The notes under the pieces were generated by a model that made no database searches, was not told where the DNA came from, and saw only the letters and a program-made list of their open reading frames with translations. DNA of 64,000 nt, from positions 1 through 64,000 of the forward strand of contig NZ_JASJOU010000021.1 in NCBI RefSeq assembly GCF_030068605.1, read 5' to 3'. Made by a program: the position numbers and the translations under genes. Origin of the DNA: Xanthocytophaga agilis. Lineage in GTDB: Bacteria > Bacteroidota > Bacteroidia > Cytophagales > 172606-1. Below are positions 1 to 8,016 of this stretch, one piece after another (the stretch's first letter is position 1; each line of letters starts with the position of its first letter).

Positions 1-104
<104 letters not shown>

Positions 105-649
105 TATATGAAGTTTTGTCCTTTATTACTAAAGAACAGTGTCTGTTTGATGGCTTACTTTATTTTTCGAAATTGACTTGTCAAATTAACCACTTCAACG
201 AAGCAGTAATTAACAATGTGTTTATTCGTTTACGCTTGCTTTTATGCTGTTTTGTCTGCCAAATATTCAAAGAACGTTTGCTAACCTTCATACACACATT
301 TGTGTATTCATAGTCAACATAGTGACTAAAAAGTCTGATCTCACAAGAGAATTAAAATATAGAAATAGGGTTTAATTTCTGAATACTTTTTTTTGACTTT
401 GCAGCTTGTCCCCGACAAGAAAGCCTGAATCAGAAATGGGGTTGCATTACCGGAGAGATAGTCTTATCTGCCACTCGTTTTCACCACCTTCTGCTTTTCC
501 AAAAAAGCAGAATATATTATTTCAATAAATATACTAGAGAGTCTAGTAAATAAAACCAGAAAACGTTATTCCCGGCTAACAATTAAAGAGATATTTTCAA
601 TGCTCTTCCTCTTCTTTTTATCTCGCTTCTCAGCGGCTTCTTCCGTAAG
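105..649 (-). other. rRNA operon leader
   Basis: This stretch lies between the inferred rRNA promoter (656-686) and the 16S 5' end and has no convincing ORF. It holds a 10-bp perfect hairpin at 489-512 (TTCTGCTTTT, 4-nt loop, AAAAGCAGAA) and a small palindrome at 533-547. A long untranslated leader with hairpins that assist processing is usual for rRNA operons. The roles of these particular hairpins are not known. Confidence 0.6.
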
Positions 650-655
650 GGGACA

Positions 656-686
656 CAAAGGTAAGAACAATTATTTAAAATGCAAA
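656..686 (-). promoter_or_regulatory. rRNA promoter of Bacteroidota type
   Basis: On the minus strand there is TTTG (686-683), a 19-nt spacer, then TACCTTTG (663-656). This matches the Bacteroidota primary-sigma consensus TTTG / N17-23 / TAnnTTTG exactly. It points at the 16S gene, with a start expected near 649. An AT-rich stretch with T-tracts lies just upstream (690-720), as expected of a strong rRNA promoter. Confidence 0.75.
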
Positions 687-689
687 CTC

Positions 690-1319
690 ACCTTATCTTT
701 TTTTTAACTTTTTTTTCGCATCAGGCTAAAACACTAACAAAACAAGCTGATATTTAGGTCATTACAATCATCAATTAACAGAAAAAAAATATAATCAGGT
801 AAAAAATATATCTAAAACATTTGCCTTAGATTTTTAAATTGTGTCTTGTCTAAACAATTTATGTGTTTATACATCAGGAAGGAACTGGCTTTTCTTCTTA
901 ACTTCACCAAAGGTGAAACAACTTGCATTCAGATTAATTCAATGGATTACTCAAATCATTTTTTTCGAATGTAGATTTCTTTTCCTTTGTGATCCTAATT
1001 TTTTAGAGATCATCCTACAAAGAAACGACTACTTGATGATAATATATATGATGTAATCCAGAAACACTTGGGAAAACGCTTCTCACCTCACTGCCTTCGA
1101 GTATCTCTTGTTCTTGTATCCATTACTAAGGAAAATGGAGCGGATGATGGCTCTATAATACGATAAACCAAACATAAAACCCAGGTAATGATACGTCGGT
1201 ATACCCGTATTGAAATATTAAAAAATATAATGCAGCATTGAATCTGGGGTTGTAACATTAGGAATCAGCCTCATCTATAATACATCCACTCTTATTGATA
1301 CATAACCTAATGAGAGAAA
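690..1319. other. Intergenic region without a recognisable gene
   Basis: AT-rich sequence between the rRNA promoter and the broken serine hydrolase. The short ORF at 841-1056 has no recognisable motif and no family resemblance that I can see. No RNA gene was recognised on either strand. Confidence 0.5.
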
Positions 1320-2528
1320 TTATGGAGTTGCAGAGCTTTTAGCATCTTTTAATTGTATGCCGTATTTACAAAGTTCGTTATAAATGGCATAATAATACGT
1401 AAGCATGTCTTTTTCAGTAAGCGTGGTATTCGTAAATAGTATCACTGCTACTTCTTTTGAAAGATCTGAAAGCATCTCTGTTTTTACTCCCGGATCTGTT
1501 CCACTATGTCCGATTTTAGTGCCACCTTGTTTAGTAGCCCAGAAAATTCCGGAATTCAGTTTGGCGGGATTTATATTTTCTGGTTTAGTTGAGTGAGTAA
1601 ACTGGTATCTCTGCATCTCTTCAACAGATTCTTTTTTCAAAATCCGCTTTCCTTTGTATTCTCCATCATTGAGTAAAGCAATAAAAAACCTTGATAGCTC
1701 TGCAACAGAAGTACGTACACCACCATCTGGATAAGTTGTACATCCATACAACGGAATGGCCTTAAGGGTATCACCTTGGTTATCGTACAATTTTGAGTGA
1801 TTCTCCAACTTAACCTCTGACAAAAACCAGCCTGTATTTTCCATCTTTAATGGCTTGAAAATATATTGTCGGCTATACTCATTTAATTTCTTACCCGTTA
1901 CAATCTCAATGATATATCCAGCTAATCATGCAGCGATATTCGAATACTCCCGATATAACCCCGGTTTCTTATTCAGAAAGTTGTCCTTAGTATATCGTTT
2001 TCCAGTAGGGTCAAAATAACTTTTTAGAAACTCACCCAAAGGTTCAGGAGAATCACCTCCATAATGGTAGGTGCTGTCATATACGGATTCCCTATCCATA
2101 ATAGAAGAGGTATGAGTTGCCAGATTCCTCAATGTTATTTTTTGATCTGGAAAGTAGGGATTGACAACTTTAAAAGGAAGATATGTATTGATGTCTTCGT
2201 CGAGAGATAACTTTTTGTCTTCAACAGCTTTTAGCAAACAAACACCTGTAAAGGTTTTGCTTATAGAAGCAATATTCATAATCGTATTAGGCTTAAAAGG
2301 CACCTTATTATCTTTATCTGCATATCCATAGCCTTTCATCCACACCAATTTTTTATCTATAATAATGGCAGCACTAAGCCCAACAATTCCTGATTCACCC
2401 ATTTTATTCTTAATGATCGTATCGATGGGGTTTGTATCAGTAATGTTATTTTTTACATGCTGGCTAGCAGCTTTCTGACAGTAGAATAGAATGATAACAA
2501 AGGCAAAGGCTCTGCATAGAAGTTTCAT
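1320..2528 (-). pseudogene. Serine hydrolase of the beta-lactamase / PBP-like family, interrupted by in-frame TGA
   Basis: The reading frame runs from an ATG at 2528 through a signal peptide (hydrophobic residues about 5-20, Ala-Ala-Ser cleavage region) and contains the two family motifs: S-x-x-K in ASISKTF and Y-x-N in EYSN. A TGA at 1928-1926 stops the frame right after YSNIAA. The same frame then continues with LAGYIIEIVTGKKLNEY, which is what this family has next, and reaches an HxG-type motif (GHSGTDPG) and a TAA at 1320. One codon therefore separates an apparently complete gene of about 402 codons from two pieces. Homologues are periplasmic peptidases or esterases (class C beta-lactamase fold), and most are not antibiotic-degrading. 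A single sequencing error would give the same picture. The family assignment is firm, the substrate is unknown. Confidence 0.85.
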
Positions 2529-2659
2529 AGTTTTACTATATGTGTCTGGTAGTTTACATTACTGCTACAAAATTACACTAGGAACTTTGCATTTTCTGGG
2601 TAAATAATGCCATGAGTATGCACAAAACTATTAAGTTTACTATCAAAAATGGGTAAATT

Positions 2660-3121
2660 ATGCAAGGCCTGGATGAATTTGACAAAAAGATACTCAATCA
2701 ACTTCAGCAAAATAACAGAGTCACAGCTGAAGAACTTGGCCATATAGTAAATCTTAGCACCAGTGCTGTACAAAGACGATTAAAAAGACTTCGAGAGGAT
2801 AAAATAATAGAAGCAGACATATCAATCATTTCACCATCTGTGGTGGGTATTTCTATTACCTGTGTGGTCGATGTTACCTTGTATTTAGGTAATTCCAGTG
2901 TAATTGATGGCTTCAAAGAATTGATGTCTGAATGCAAACTCGTAAGGCACTGTTATTATGTCACAGGAGCCTATGATTTTGTCATTATAGTAAGTACGAA
3001 AGATATGAAAGAGTATGAGGTATTTTCTAAAACCTATCTAATGGATAACCCAAATGTAAAACAGTTTTATACCCATGTGGTCATGGATAAAGTAAAATCA
3101 GAATTTGGGGTAGTTATTTAG
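2660..3121 (+). CDS. Lrp/AsnC-family transcriptional regulator
   Basis: A 153-residue protein with the standard two-part layout. An N-terminal winged helix (residues about 5-60: LDEFDKKILNQLQQNNR, then a recognition helix STSAVQRRLKRL) is followed by an RAM/AsnC ligand-binding domain (about 70-150, with G-AYDFVIIV in the effector-binding core). Length is typical of the family. Lrp-type proteins form octamers that sense amino acids or similar small molecules. It is convergent with the MFS exporter at 3227-4417 and shares a bidirectional terminator with it. Lrp-type regulators often control a neighbouring exporter, so control of that gene is plausible but not shown. The start ATG follows an AT-rich leader directly. 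Confidence 0.9.
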   Translation: MQGLDEFDKKILNQLQQNNRVTAEELGHIVNLSTSAVQRRLKRLREDKIIEADISIISPSVVGISITCVVDVTLYLGNSSVIDGFKELMSECKLVRHCYYVTGAYDFVIIVSTKDMKEYEVFSKTYLMDNPNVKQFYTHVVMDKVKSEFGVVI

Positions 3122-3152
3122 ATCATTAACAAACTACTAAAGTATTGAAACA

Positions 3153-3184
3153 AAAGAGGTTCGAATATGCATCCGAACCTCTTT
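3153..3184. terminator. Bidirectional intrinsic terminator
   Basis: A perfect 11-bp stem (AAAGAGGTTCG / CGAACCTCTTT) with a 10-nt loop lies between two converging genes. On the plus strand it ends in T-rich TTTAAATTT, and on the minus strand in TTTTG. It can stop transcription of both the Lrp gene and the MFS gene. Confidence 0.85.
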
Positions 3185-3226
3185 AAATTTATTTATATGC
3201 TCGTATTACTAACAATAGAGTAACTA

Positions 3227-4417
3227 TCAACTGTTTACTTCCTGCAGGTCGGCCATCTGTGAAGCAACTATCTCTTCTTTTTGAACTTTAATCAATACAA
3301 TTGAAAAGGATACACCAATAAGCGCCATTACCATACCAACCAGTACAGGAGTGTTATACCCTAATCCAAAGGCAATAGGCAATCCCCCCAGATAGGCACC
3401 CAATGCATTGCCAATATTAAAGGCAGCCTGAGTCACAGCAGCACCCAACATTTCTGCCCCTTTGGAAGTATGGATCATTAAGATTTGTATAGGAGCTGCT
3501 AAGGCTATTGACAATGCTCCTGCTATAAAAGTTAAGACCAGAGAAATCCATTGAATCTCAGAGAAAAAGTAAATAGCCAGTAATGCTGTAGCCATAGCCA
3601 CCAGTAAACCCGCACAAGCTTTTACAGGATGGAATCTATCAGCCAGTTTTCCTCCTATGACATTCCCAACAACCATTCCAAAGCCTGCCAGAATCATGAT
3701 CCAGGATACACTATCTTCGGAAAAATGCGAAATCTTGGTCATAAGAGGGGCAATATAGCTTATCCAAGTAAAAAGGCCTCCAGTACCAATAGCTGTTATA
3801 AGAATAACAAGCCAGGCTTCGCGACTCTTAAACAACTGTAATTCGGAACGGGTATCCCCTGTACGTGAGACAGGAAGTTCTGGAAGCCAATATTTTATAA
3901 ATAACATAGTAATTAATCCAATGAAAGAGACCAATCCAAAGGTATAGCGCCAGGATAAATTGTGCCCTATCCAAGTACCTATTGGCACAACGGCCAGGTT
4001 TGCAATGGTTAAACCGGCAAACATCATAGCGATGGCCTGAGCCTGTTTGCCTTTGTCGGCCAAACGACTAGCTACTACAGCTCCTACCCCAAAAAAAGCA
4101 CCATGTGGCAAACCAGCAAAAAAACGACTTACCAGCAAAGCTATATGCCCAGGCGCAAAAGCAGAAAAAGCATTGAATACGGTGAAAATAAGCATCAATG
4201 AAAGTAATATTTTCTTTGGTGGTTGATTGCTAGTCATCATTACCAACAAAGGAGCACCTACTACCACCCCTAGCGCGTAAGAAGATATCAGATGTCCCGC
4301 TACAGGTATACTAATATCCAGATCAGTGGCAACATCAGGCAAAAGCCCCATCATTACAAACTCAGTAGTTCCAATACCGAGCCCTCCAAGTAAGAGAGGA
4401 AATAAACTTTTTTTCAT
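3227..4417 (-). CDS. MFS transporter, DHA1 / AraJ-like drug or sugar efflux family
   Basis: A 396-residue polytopic membrane protein with about 12 hydrophobic segments and no cleavable signal. Hallmarks of the AraJ-type exporters are visible: an N-terminal GIGTTEFVMMGLLPDVA in TM1 and loop 1, a loop 2-3 region near PPKKILL, and SRFFAGLPHGAFFGVGA in TM4 (motif C-like, antiporter type). The family exports arabinose, other sugars or small drugs by proton antiport in the inner membrane. The substrate is not deducible here. It is convergent with an Lrp regulator. Length matches the family. Confidence 0.88.
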   Translation of the reverse strand: MKKSLFPLLLGGLGIGTTEFVMMGLLPDVATDLDISIPVAGHLISSYALGVVVGAPLLVMMTSNQPPKKILLSLMLIFTVFNAFSAFAPGHIALLVSRFFAGLPHGAFFGVGAVVASRLADKGKQAQAIAMMFAGLTIANLAVVPIGTWIGHNLSWRYTFGLVSFIGLITMLFIKYWLPELPVSRTGDTRSELQLFKSREAWLVILITAIGTGGLFTWISYIAPLMTKISHFSEDSVSWIMILAGFGMVVGNVIGGKLADRFHPVKACAGLLVAMATALLAIYFFSEIQWISLVLTFIAGALSIALAAPIQILMIHTSKGAEMLGAAVTQAAFNIGNALGAYLGGLPIAFGLGYNTPVLVGMVMALIGVSFSIVLIKVQKEEIVASQMADLQEVNS

Positions 4418-4856
4418 TTTATTTTAATTATAACAAAACTGCTACTAGTCTAGCAAAACCAGTAGCAGATAATGTATGGTTTGAATATTTTCAATAATGG
4501 CGTTTTGCATTTACAAAGTAAATTAGACTTTTCCTTAGTACTGAAGGATTGAGAGCAAATTATCAGATGCCAGCAACTAACAATTAGGTGAGCATATCGA
4601 CTCTCTATACTTACTCTTGTTAATGAAACAGGATACTTTCCGTTAGGGTTCAACTACTTGCGATATTTTATCAGATTATTTATACCCTCCATCGCATAAA
4701 AGTAAATTAAATGCCATGCAAGTTCAAAAAATACAATTTATACGTATATTATTTATACTTCACTATTCTATTTGTAGTTTCCTGCATTATATTTTGTAGA
4801 ACTATCTCATATTGTTTATAGTAGCACAAGTTCTATAGTAGAATAAGAGATTCTTT
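4418..4856. other. Intergenic region upstream of the MFS gene
   Basis: No convincing gene. There is an 8-bp inverted repeat CTGCTACT...AGTAGCAG (4439-4446 / 4461-4468) about 22 bp upstream of the MFS start codon. It could be an operator or a leader hairpin. The remainder is AT-rich, and the ORF at 4450-4653 looks like a shadow. Confidence 0.4.
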
Positions 4857-5651
4857 TTAAGTGAGAGTAGTTAATACACCTCCATCTGCCCGAAGACTTG
4901 CGCCATTAATAGCAGTAGATAAAGGACTGGCAAGAAAAACTGCAAGGGTAGCTATTTCTGAAGGATCAATGAAACGTTGCAACAATGAAGTAGGATTAGC
5001 GTTCGTTATAATGTTACTTTTCATTTGCTCTACTTCAATATTTAGTGTAGCAGCTATTTCTGTGATTGTATCAGCAACTCCCTCTGAGTAGACAGGTCCA
5101 CCCAATAGTGTATTTACTGTTACTCCTGTCCCTTTGGTTCGCTTGGCCAAACCATTGCTAATAGCCAACATTGCAGTTTTTGTCATTCCGTAGTGAATCA
5201 TACTCGCTGGAACATTCATAGCCGATTCACTACTAATAAAAATGATTCTGCCCCAGTTTTTCTCTATCATTTTTGGAAATAAAGCCCTTGAAAGACGTAC
5301 ACCACTCATAATATTTACCTCTATAAATTTTAACCAGTCAGCATCACTTATTTCTTCAAATGGCTTGAGCTCAAAAATGCCCACATTGTTGATAAGGATA
5401 TCAACTGAAGGCAATTCTGCAATCAGCTTCTCTACTTCGCTGACAGTTGAAAAATCAGCTGCAATACCTTTTACAAAAGCATCTGGAACTTCTTTTTTTA
5501 ATTGGGCAACAGCGTAATTAACTCTTTCTTCTGTTCTTCCATTTATAATGACATTGGCTCCTTCCTGCAACAGCTGTTTTGCAATAGCAAAACCAATTCC
5601 TTGTGTTGAACCACTGATAAAGGCTGTTTTTGATCTTAGTTGTAAATCCAT
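4857..5651 (-). CDS. SDR-family NAD(P)-dependent oxidoreductase
   Basis: A 264-residue classical short-chain dehydrogenase/reductase. The cofactor motif is SGSTQGIG (residues 13-20, TGxxxGIG type), the structural NNVG motif is at 88-91, and the catalytic Ser-Tyr-Lys set is S140/141, Y154 and K158. The C-terminal region (ASPLSTAINGASLRADGG) is the usual family ending. It is a cytosolic oxidoreductase of unknown substrate. It lies 54 bp from the TetR gene, in the same direction, with a palindrome in between that resembles the one upstream of the TetR gene. Repression by that TetR protein is therefore likely. Confidence 0.92.
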   Translation of the reverse strand: MDLQLRSKTAFISGSTQGIGFAIAKQLLQEGANVIINGRTEERVNYAVAQLKKEVPDAFVKGIAADFSTVSEVEKLIAELPSVDILINNVGIFELKPFEEISDADWLKFIEVNIMSGVRLSRALFPKMIEKNWGRIIFISSESAMNVPASMIHYGMTKTAMLAISNGLAKRTKGTGVTVNTLLGGPVYSEGVADTITEIAATLNIEVEQMKSNIITNANPTSLLQRFIDPSEIATLAVFLASPLSTAINGASLRADGGVLTTLT

Positions 5652-5668
5652 CTTTTTTCTGTTGATTT

Positions 5669-5694
5669 ATTTTTGTATTGATTACTACAAAATT
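5669..5694. promoter_or_regulatory. Probable TetR operator upstream of the SDR gene
   Basis: ATTTTTGTA-N8-TACAAAATT is an imperfect palindrome 18 bp upstream of the SDR start. Its half-site matches the one in the perfect palindrome upstream of the TetR gene (6291-6318). Two related operators around one regulator gene suggest autoregulation plus control of the SDR. Confidence 0.6.
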
Positions 5695-5705
5695 TGATAA
5701 AAAAA

Positions 5706-6287
5706 TTAACTGATGATTTCAAGCTGCATCTCAATTTGTTTCAGAAGGATTGTATTATTGGGATACATTCTTCGCGTAACGTTTATTCCATTCCAAAAGG
5801 TAATGAGGTATTTTCCCAGAATTGCGGCATCAGTGTTGTTTTTAATAGTTCCATCAGCTTGTGCTTTTCTGATAGCCAGTGTAAACATAGTCTCCACTTC
5901 TTTCAGGATTTCTATAGCTTCATTTTCCAGTTCCTGATCAATAAAGGTCATCTCTACTACAGTGTTAGAAATGATACACCCTTTAAGATGTGTTTCCATA
6001 TCTGCACTAGCAATACTGCGAAAAAAATCCTTGATCAGATCTATAGGAGATTCGCTTTTGTAAAGTTCTGCTTTAAACTCCTCAAATGCATCCCTTCGCT
6101 GTTGAATGGCTTTTCGGAACAACTCCTTTTTACCTCCTTTAAATATATTGTAAAAACTGCCGCTTCCCATCTTCATTACGTTTAGCAAATCATCCAGAGA
6201 AGTCGCTGTATACCCTTTTGTCCAAAAAACCTGCTGGGCTTTTTGTAATACCTGTTCGTTATCAAATGTAGTTGGTCTACCTCTCAT
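5706..6287 (-). CDS. TetR/AcrR-family transcriptional regulator
   Basis: A 193-residue protein when started at the ATG at 6287 (MRGRPTTFD). An upstream in-frame ATG at 6341 would add 18 residues, but these are encoded across the palindromic operator, so the shorter start is preferred. The N-terminal helix-turn-helix shows the TetR signature: AQQVFWTKGYTATSLDDLL, then GSGSFYNIFKGGKKELF. The rest is a helical ligand-binding domain (about residues 75-190). TetR repressors release DNA on binding a small ligand and usually repress themselves and a neighbouring detoxification enzyme, here the SDR. The protein is cytosolic. Confidence 0.9.
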   Translation of the reverse strand: MRGRPTTFDNEQVLQKAQQVFWTKGYTATSLDDLLNVMKMGSGSFYNIFKGGKKELFRKAIQQRRDAFEEFKAELYKSESPIDLIKDFFRSIASADMETHLKGCIISNTVVEMTFIDQELENEAIEILKEVETMFTLAIRKAQADGTIKNNTDAAILGKYLITFWNGINVTRRMYPNNTILLKQIEMQLEIIS

Positions 6288-6290
6288 TTT

Positions 6291-6318
6291 TATTTTTGTA
6301 TTAATCGATACAAAAATA
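6291..6318. promoter_or_regulatory. TetR operator (perfect palindrome) at the TetR gene start
   Basis: TATTTTTGTAT-N6-ATACAAAAATA is a perfect 11-bp inverted repeat beginning 3 bp upstream of the TetR start codon. Its position over the start region fits autorepression. A related site lies upstream of the SDR gene. Confidence 0.7.
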
Positions 6319-6480
6319 GAGAAACGTATACATGTATCCAAATTTTCTATTCATCCTGGCATAGGTTTAAGTAAAACGAGCAAAGGAAAGCAGAAATAAA
6401 CAGCTAAATATCAGCCGACTATTTTAATCAGCAAAAAATTGGTATTAATTCGGGATCGGTCACAAATCTTCATTACAGAT

Positions 6481-7052
6481 TTAGGTATTCTTAGTTAGAG
6501 ATTCAATAATACTATCTAACAAATGAGGACGTTTGGCACTAACTGGTGTAAAACACTCTCTATATTTAGTTGAGGCGTATTCTCCTTCTGGCTCGGAGGC
6601 ACATTTCCAGACTTCACCTTTAAAGTCTCCATTCAGTATCAAGTATTTACCATCTCCCAGATCCAGGCATCCATTCAGATAGGCATTCCAGGATTTTAAC
6701 CGGAATAACTCTTCATAACTGGCATCAGGCGAGAATAGAGGTACTTTACGATAGAGACGAAATTTATCTTCTTCTTTCAAACTTTAAAACAGTTCTCATT
6801 TATCCAGCCCTTCCCACATAAGCTTCCAACATTGTGTATTTTTGTTGCAGGAATAGCCTTTTTCTTCATCCATGTAAAGTCTTTTGCCAACCGGTTTCTT
6901 AAAGATATATTCAACAAACTACTGAAATAATCACGGCTAATCTCACCGACCTTCATCAAACAGGCTTTGTACTCTTCAGGTAGCTGTATCTTTTTTTCCT
7001 GTTCAAAAACGTCTATCTCTGTTTCTGTCCATATAGGGGATTCGAAATTCAT
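6481..7052 (-). pseudogene. SMI1/KNR4-like (SUKH) protein, split by a frameshift
   Basis: Two frames overlap by 4 nt at 6777-6780. The upstream one (7052-6777) begins MNFESPIWTETEIDVFEQ and has the family's LPEEYKACLMKVG segment. The downstream one starts only at a TTG and carries the family's central part (NAYLNGCLDLGDGKYLILNG, then GEVWKCASE). Adding one T to the GTTTG at the junction would join them as ...ENCFKVLKEEDKF..., giving one protein of about 191 residues, the usual length for one SUKH domain. SUKH proteins often act as immunity proteins against polymorphic toxins, but no toxin gene is adjacent. A sequencing error in the short T-run is an equally good explanation. Confidence 0.65.
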
Positions 7053-7073
7053 GGAAGGATTTACAGCAGCCCA

Positions 7074-7178
7074 TTAGTGTTTGATTGTAGACATCAACTT
7101 TTTAATCCGAAGTAGTTTGACAGCATGCTTCTCTATAAGTATATGGGTAGGATTTTGTAAAGTTGGTATTTCAGACAT
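7074..7178 (-). CDS. Short ORF in frame upstream of the SUKH-like gene
   Basis: A 34-codon ORF (MSEIPTLQNPTHILIEKH...) ends in TAA 21 bp before the SUKH-like start and is in the same frame. It may be a leader peptide, a remnant of a longer N-terminus, or chance. Its Leu/Lys-rich C-terminal half looks amphipathic. No family was recognised. Confidence 0.25.
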   Translation of the reverse strand: MSEIPTLQNPTHILIEKHAVKLLRIKKLMSTIKH

Positions 7179-7950
7179 GGCATTCTTATTTTTTAACATC
7201 TACTATTTTTCCATAAGATAGATGTACGAATGTAGTTTTACAAACAAGAGGGTTAGTTGAAATAACTCTTCTAAAAGTTGTGAAGCAATCTCCTTACAGA
7301 AATGTACATAAGACTTTCAGAGACTTGTTTACATAAACAACGCGTATGTAAACTTTATTCGTGCGCTGAATTCACGTCAGTTGTTTTCTTGCGGTGAATT
7401 CTGATCAGATTTTGTTTTGCCGTGAATTCAGCGCAAGGGGAAAAGTGATCGGAATTCCGATCAAAATAAAAAATGCAGTGAGTTATGCGCACTAACAAAA
7501 GTGATTGGAGTTATATGCAAAAGCAAAACTGCTGTGAATGAATCGCAATTTGTTCATTCATAGGACAGACTGCCGCGTCTTCGCTAAAAAAGCTTTTGCG
7601 GTGAACTATGCGCAGACGAGAAATTATCTCAAAGAGAAGTGAATTCTTTTAGAGAAAAATTGGGATGACTCATGCTACAAAATTAACGATAAGATTATTG
7701 AATACGATTTATGTAGTATTCAAAACTTAGAAAGTTCTGCCATTTTTTTCTGAATTAAATGTGTAACCTGTTTAGAATTGTACCGATAGAATAAATCTAT
7801 TCAAAATCAAACTATGACTTTTTTCCATATGCAGGCTTGCATCATGACATATAGCTATATCCTCTACCAACAGTCGCATCAATCAAAGACATCACAACCC
7901 GAAGTAATTTCCCAAACACTACTGGAGATTAGTAGAATGATATTAAAAGA
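7179..7950. other. Gene-free region carrying dispersed repeats
   Basis: No credible ORF. It contains the 143-bp repeat listed separately. Further degenerate copies of its TGCxGTGAxTTATGCGCA motif follow at about 7530-7560 and 7597-7613. The rest is AT-rich. Confidence 0.5.
7388..7530 (+). repeat. Dispersed palindromic repeat, copy A
   Basis: This 143-bp block aligns with the reverse complement of 44579-44721 at roughly 75-80% by eye. It is built from degenerate units of about 50 bp that begin TGCxGTGAnTT and include an 18-bp perfect palindrome, TGATCGGAATTCCGATCA (7446-7463). It is intergenic and non-coding. It is not a CRISPR, since the units are degenerate and spacers are absent. Confidence 0.75.
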
Positions 7951-7980
7951 AAGAGAGGCGATAGATCTCATCGCCTCTCT
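7951..7980 (-). terminator. Intrinsic terminator of the ThuA-dehydrogenase gene
   Basis: An 11-bp perfect stem (AGAGAGGCGAT / ATCGCCTCTCT) with a 7-nt loop. On the minus strand it is followed by TTTCTTTTAAT. It lies 36 bp past the stop codon at 8017. Confidence 0.85.
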
Positions 7981-8016
7981 GAAAAATATTTAGATTATTT
8001 TACAATAGTTTCCTGA

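Noticed and set aside
116-313. Plus-strand ORF of 65 codons in the rRNA leader
   Set aside because: It lies antisense to the rRNA leader, is AT-driven and hydrophobic, and has no motif.
7388-7613. Repeated units could suggest a CRISPR array
   Set aside because: Units are degenerate, contain internal palindromes, vary in spacing, and have no unique spacers or cas genes. The same block recurs inverted at 44.6 kb.
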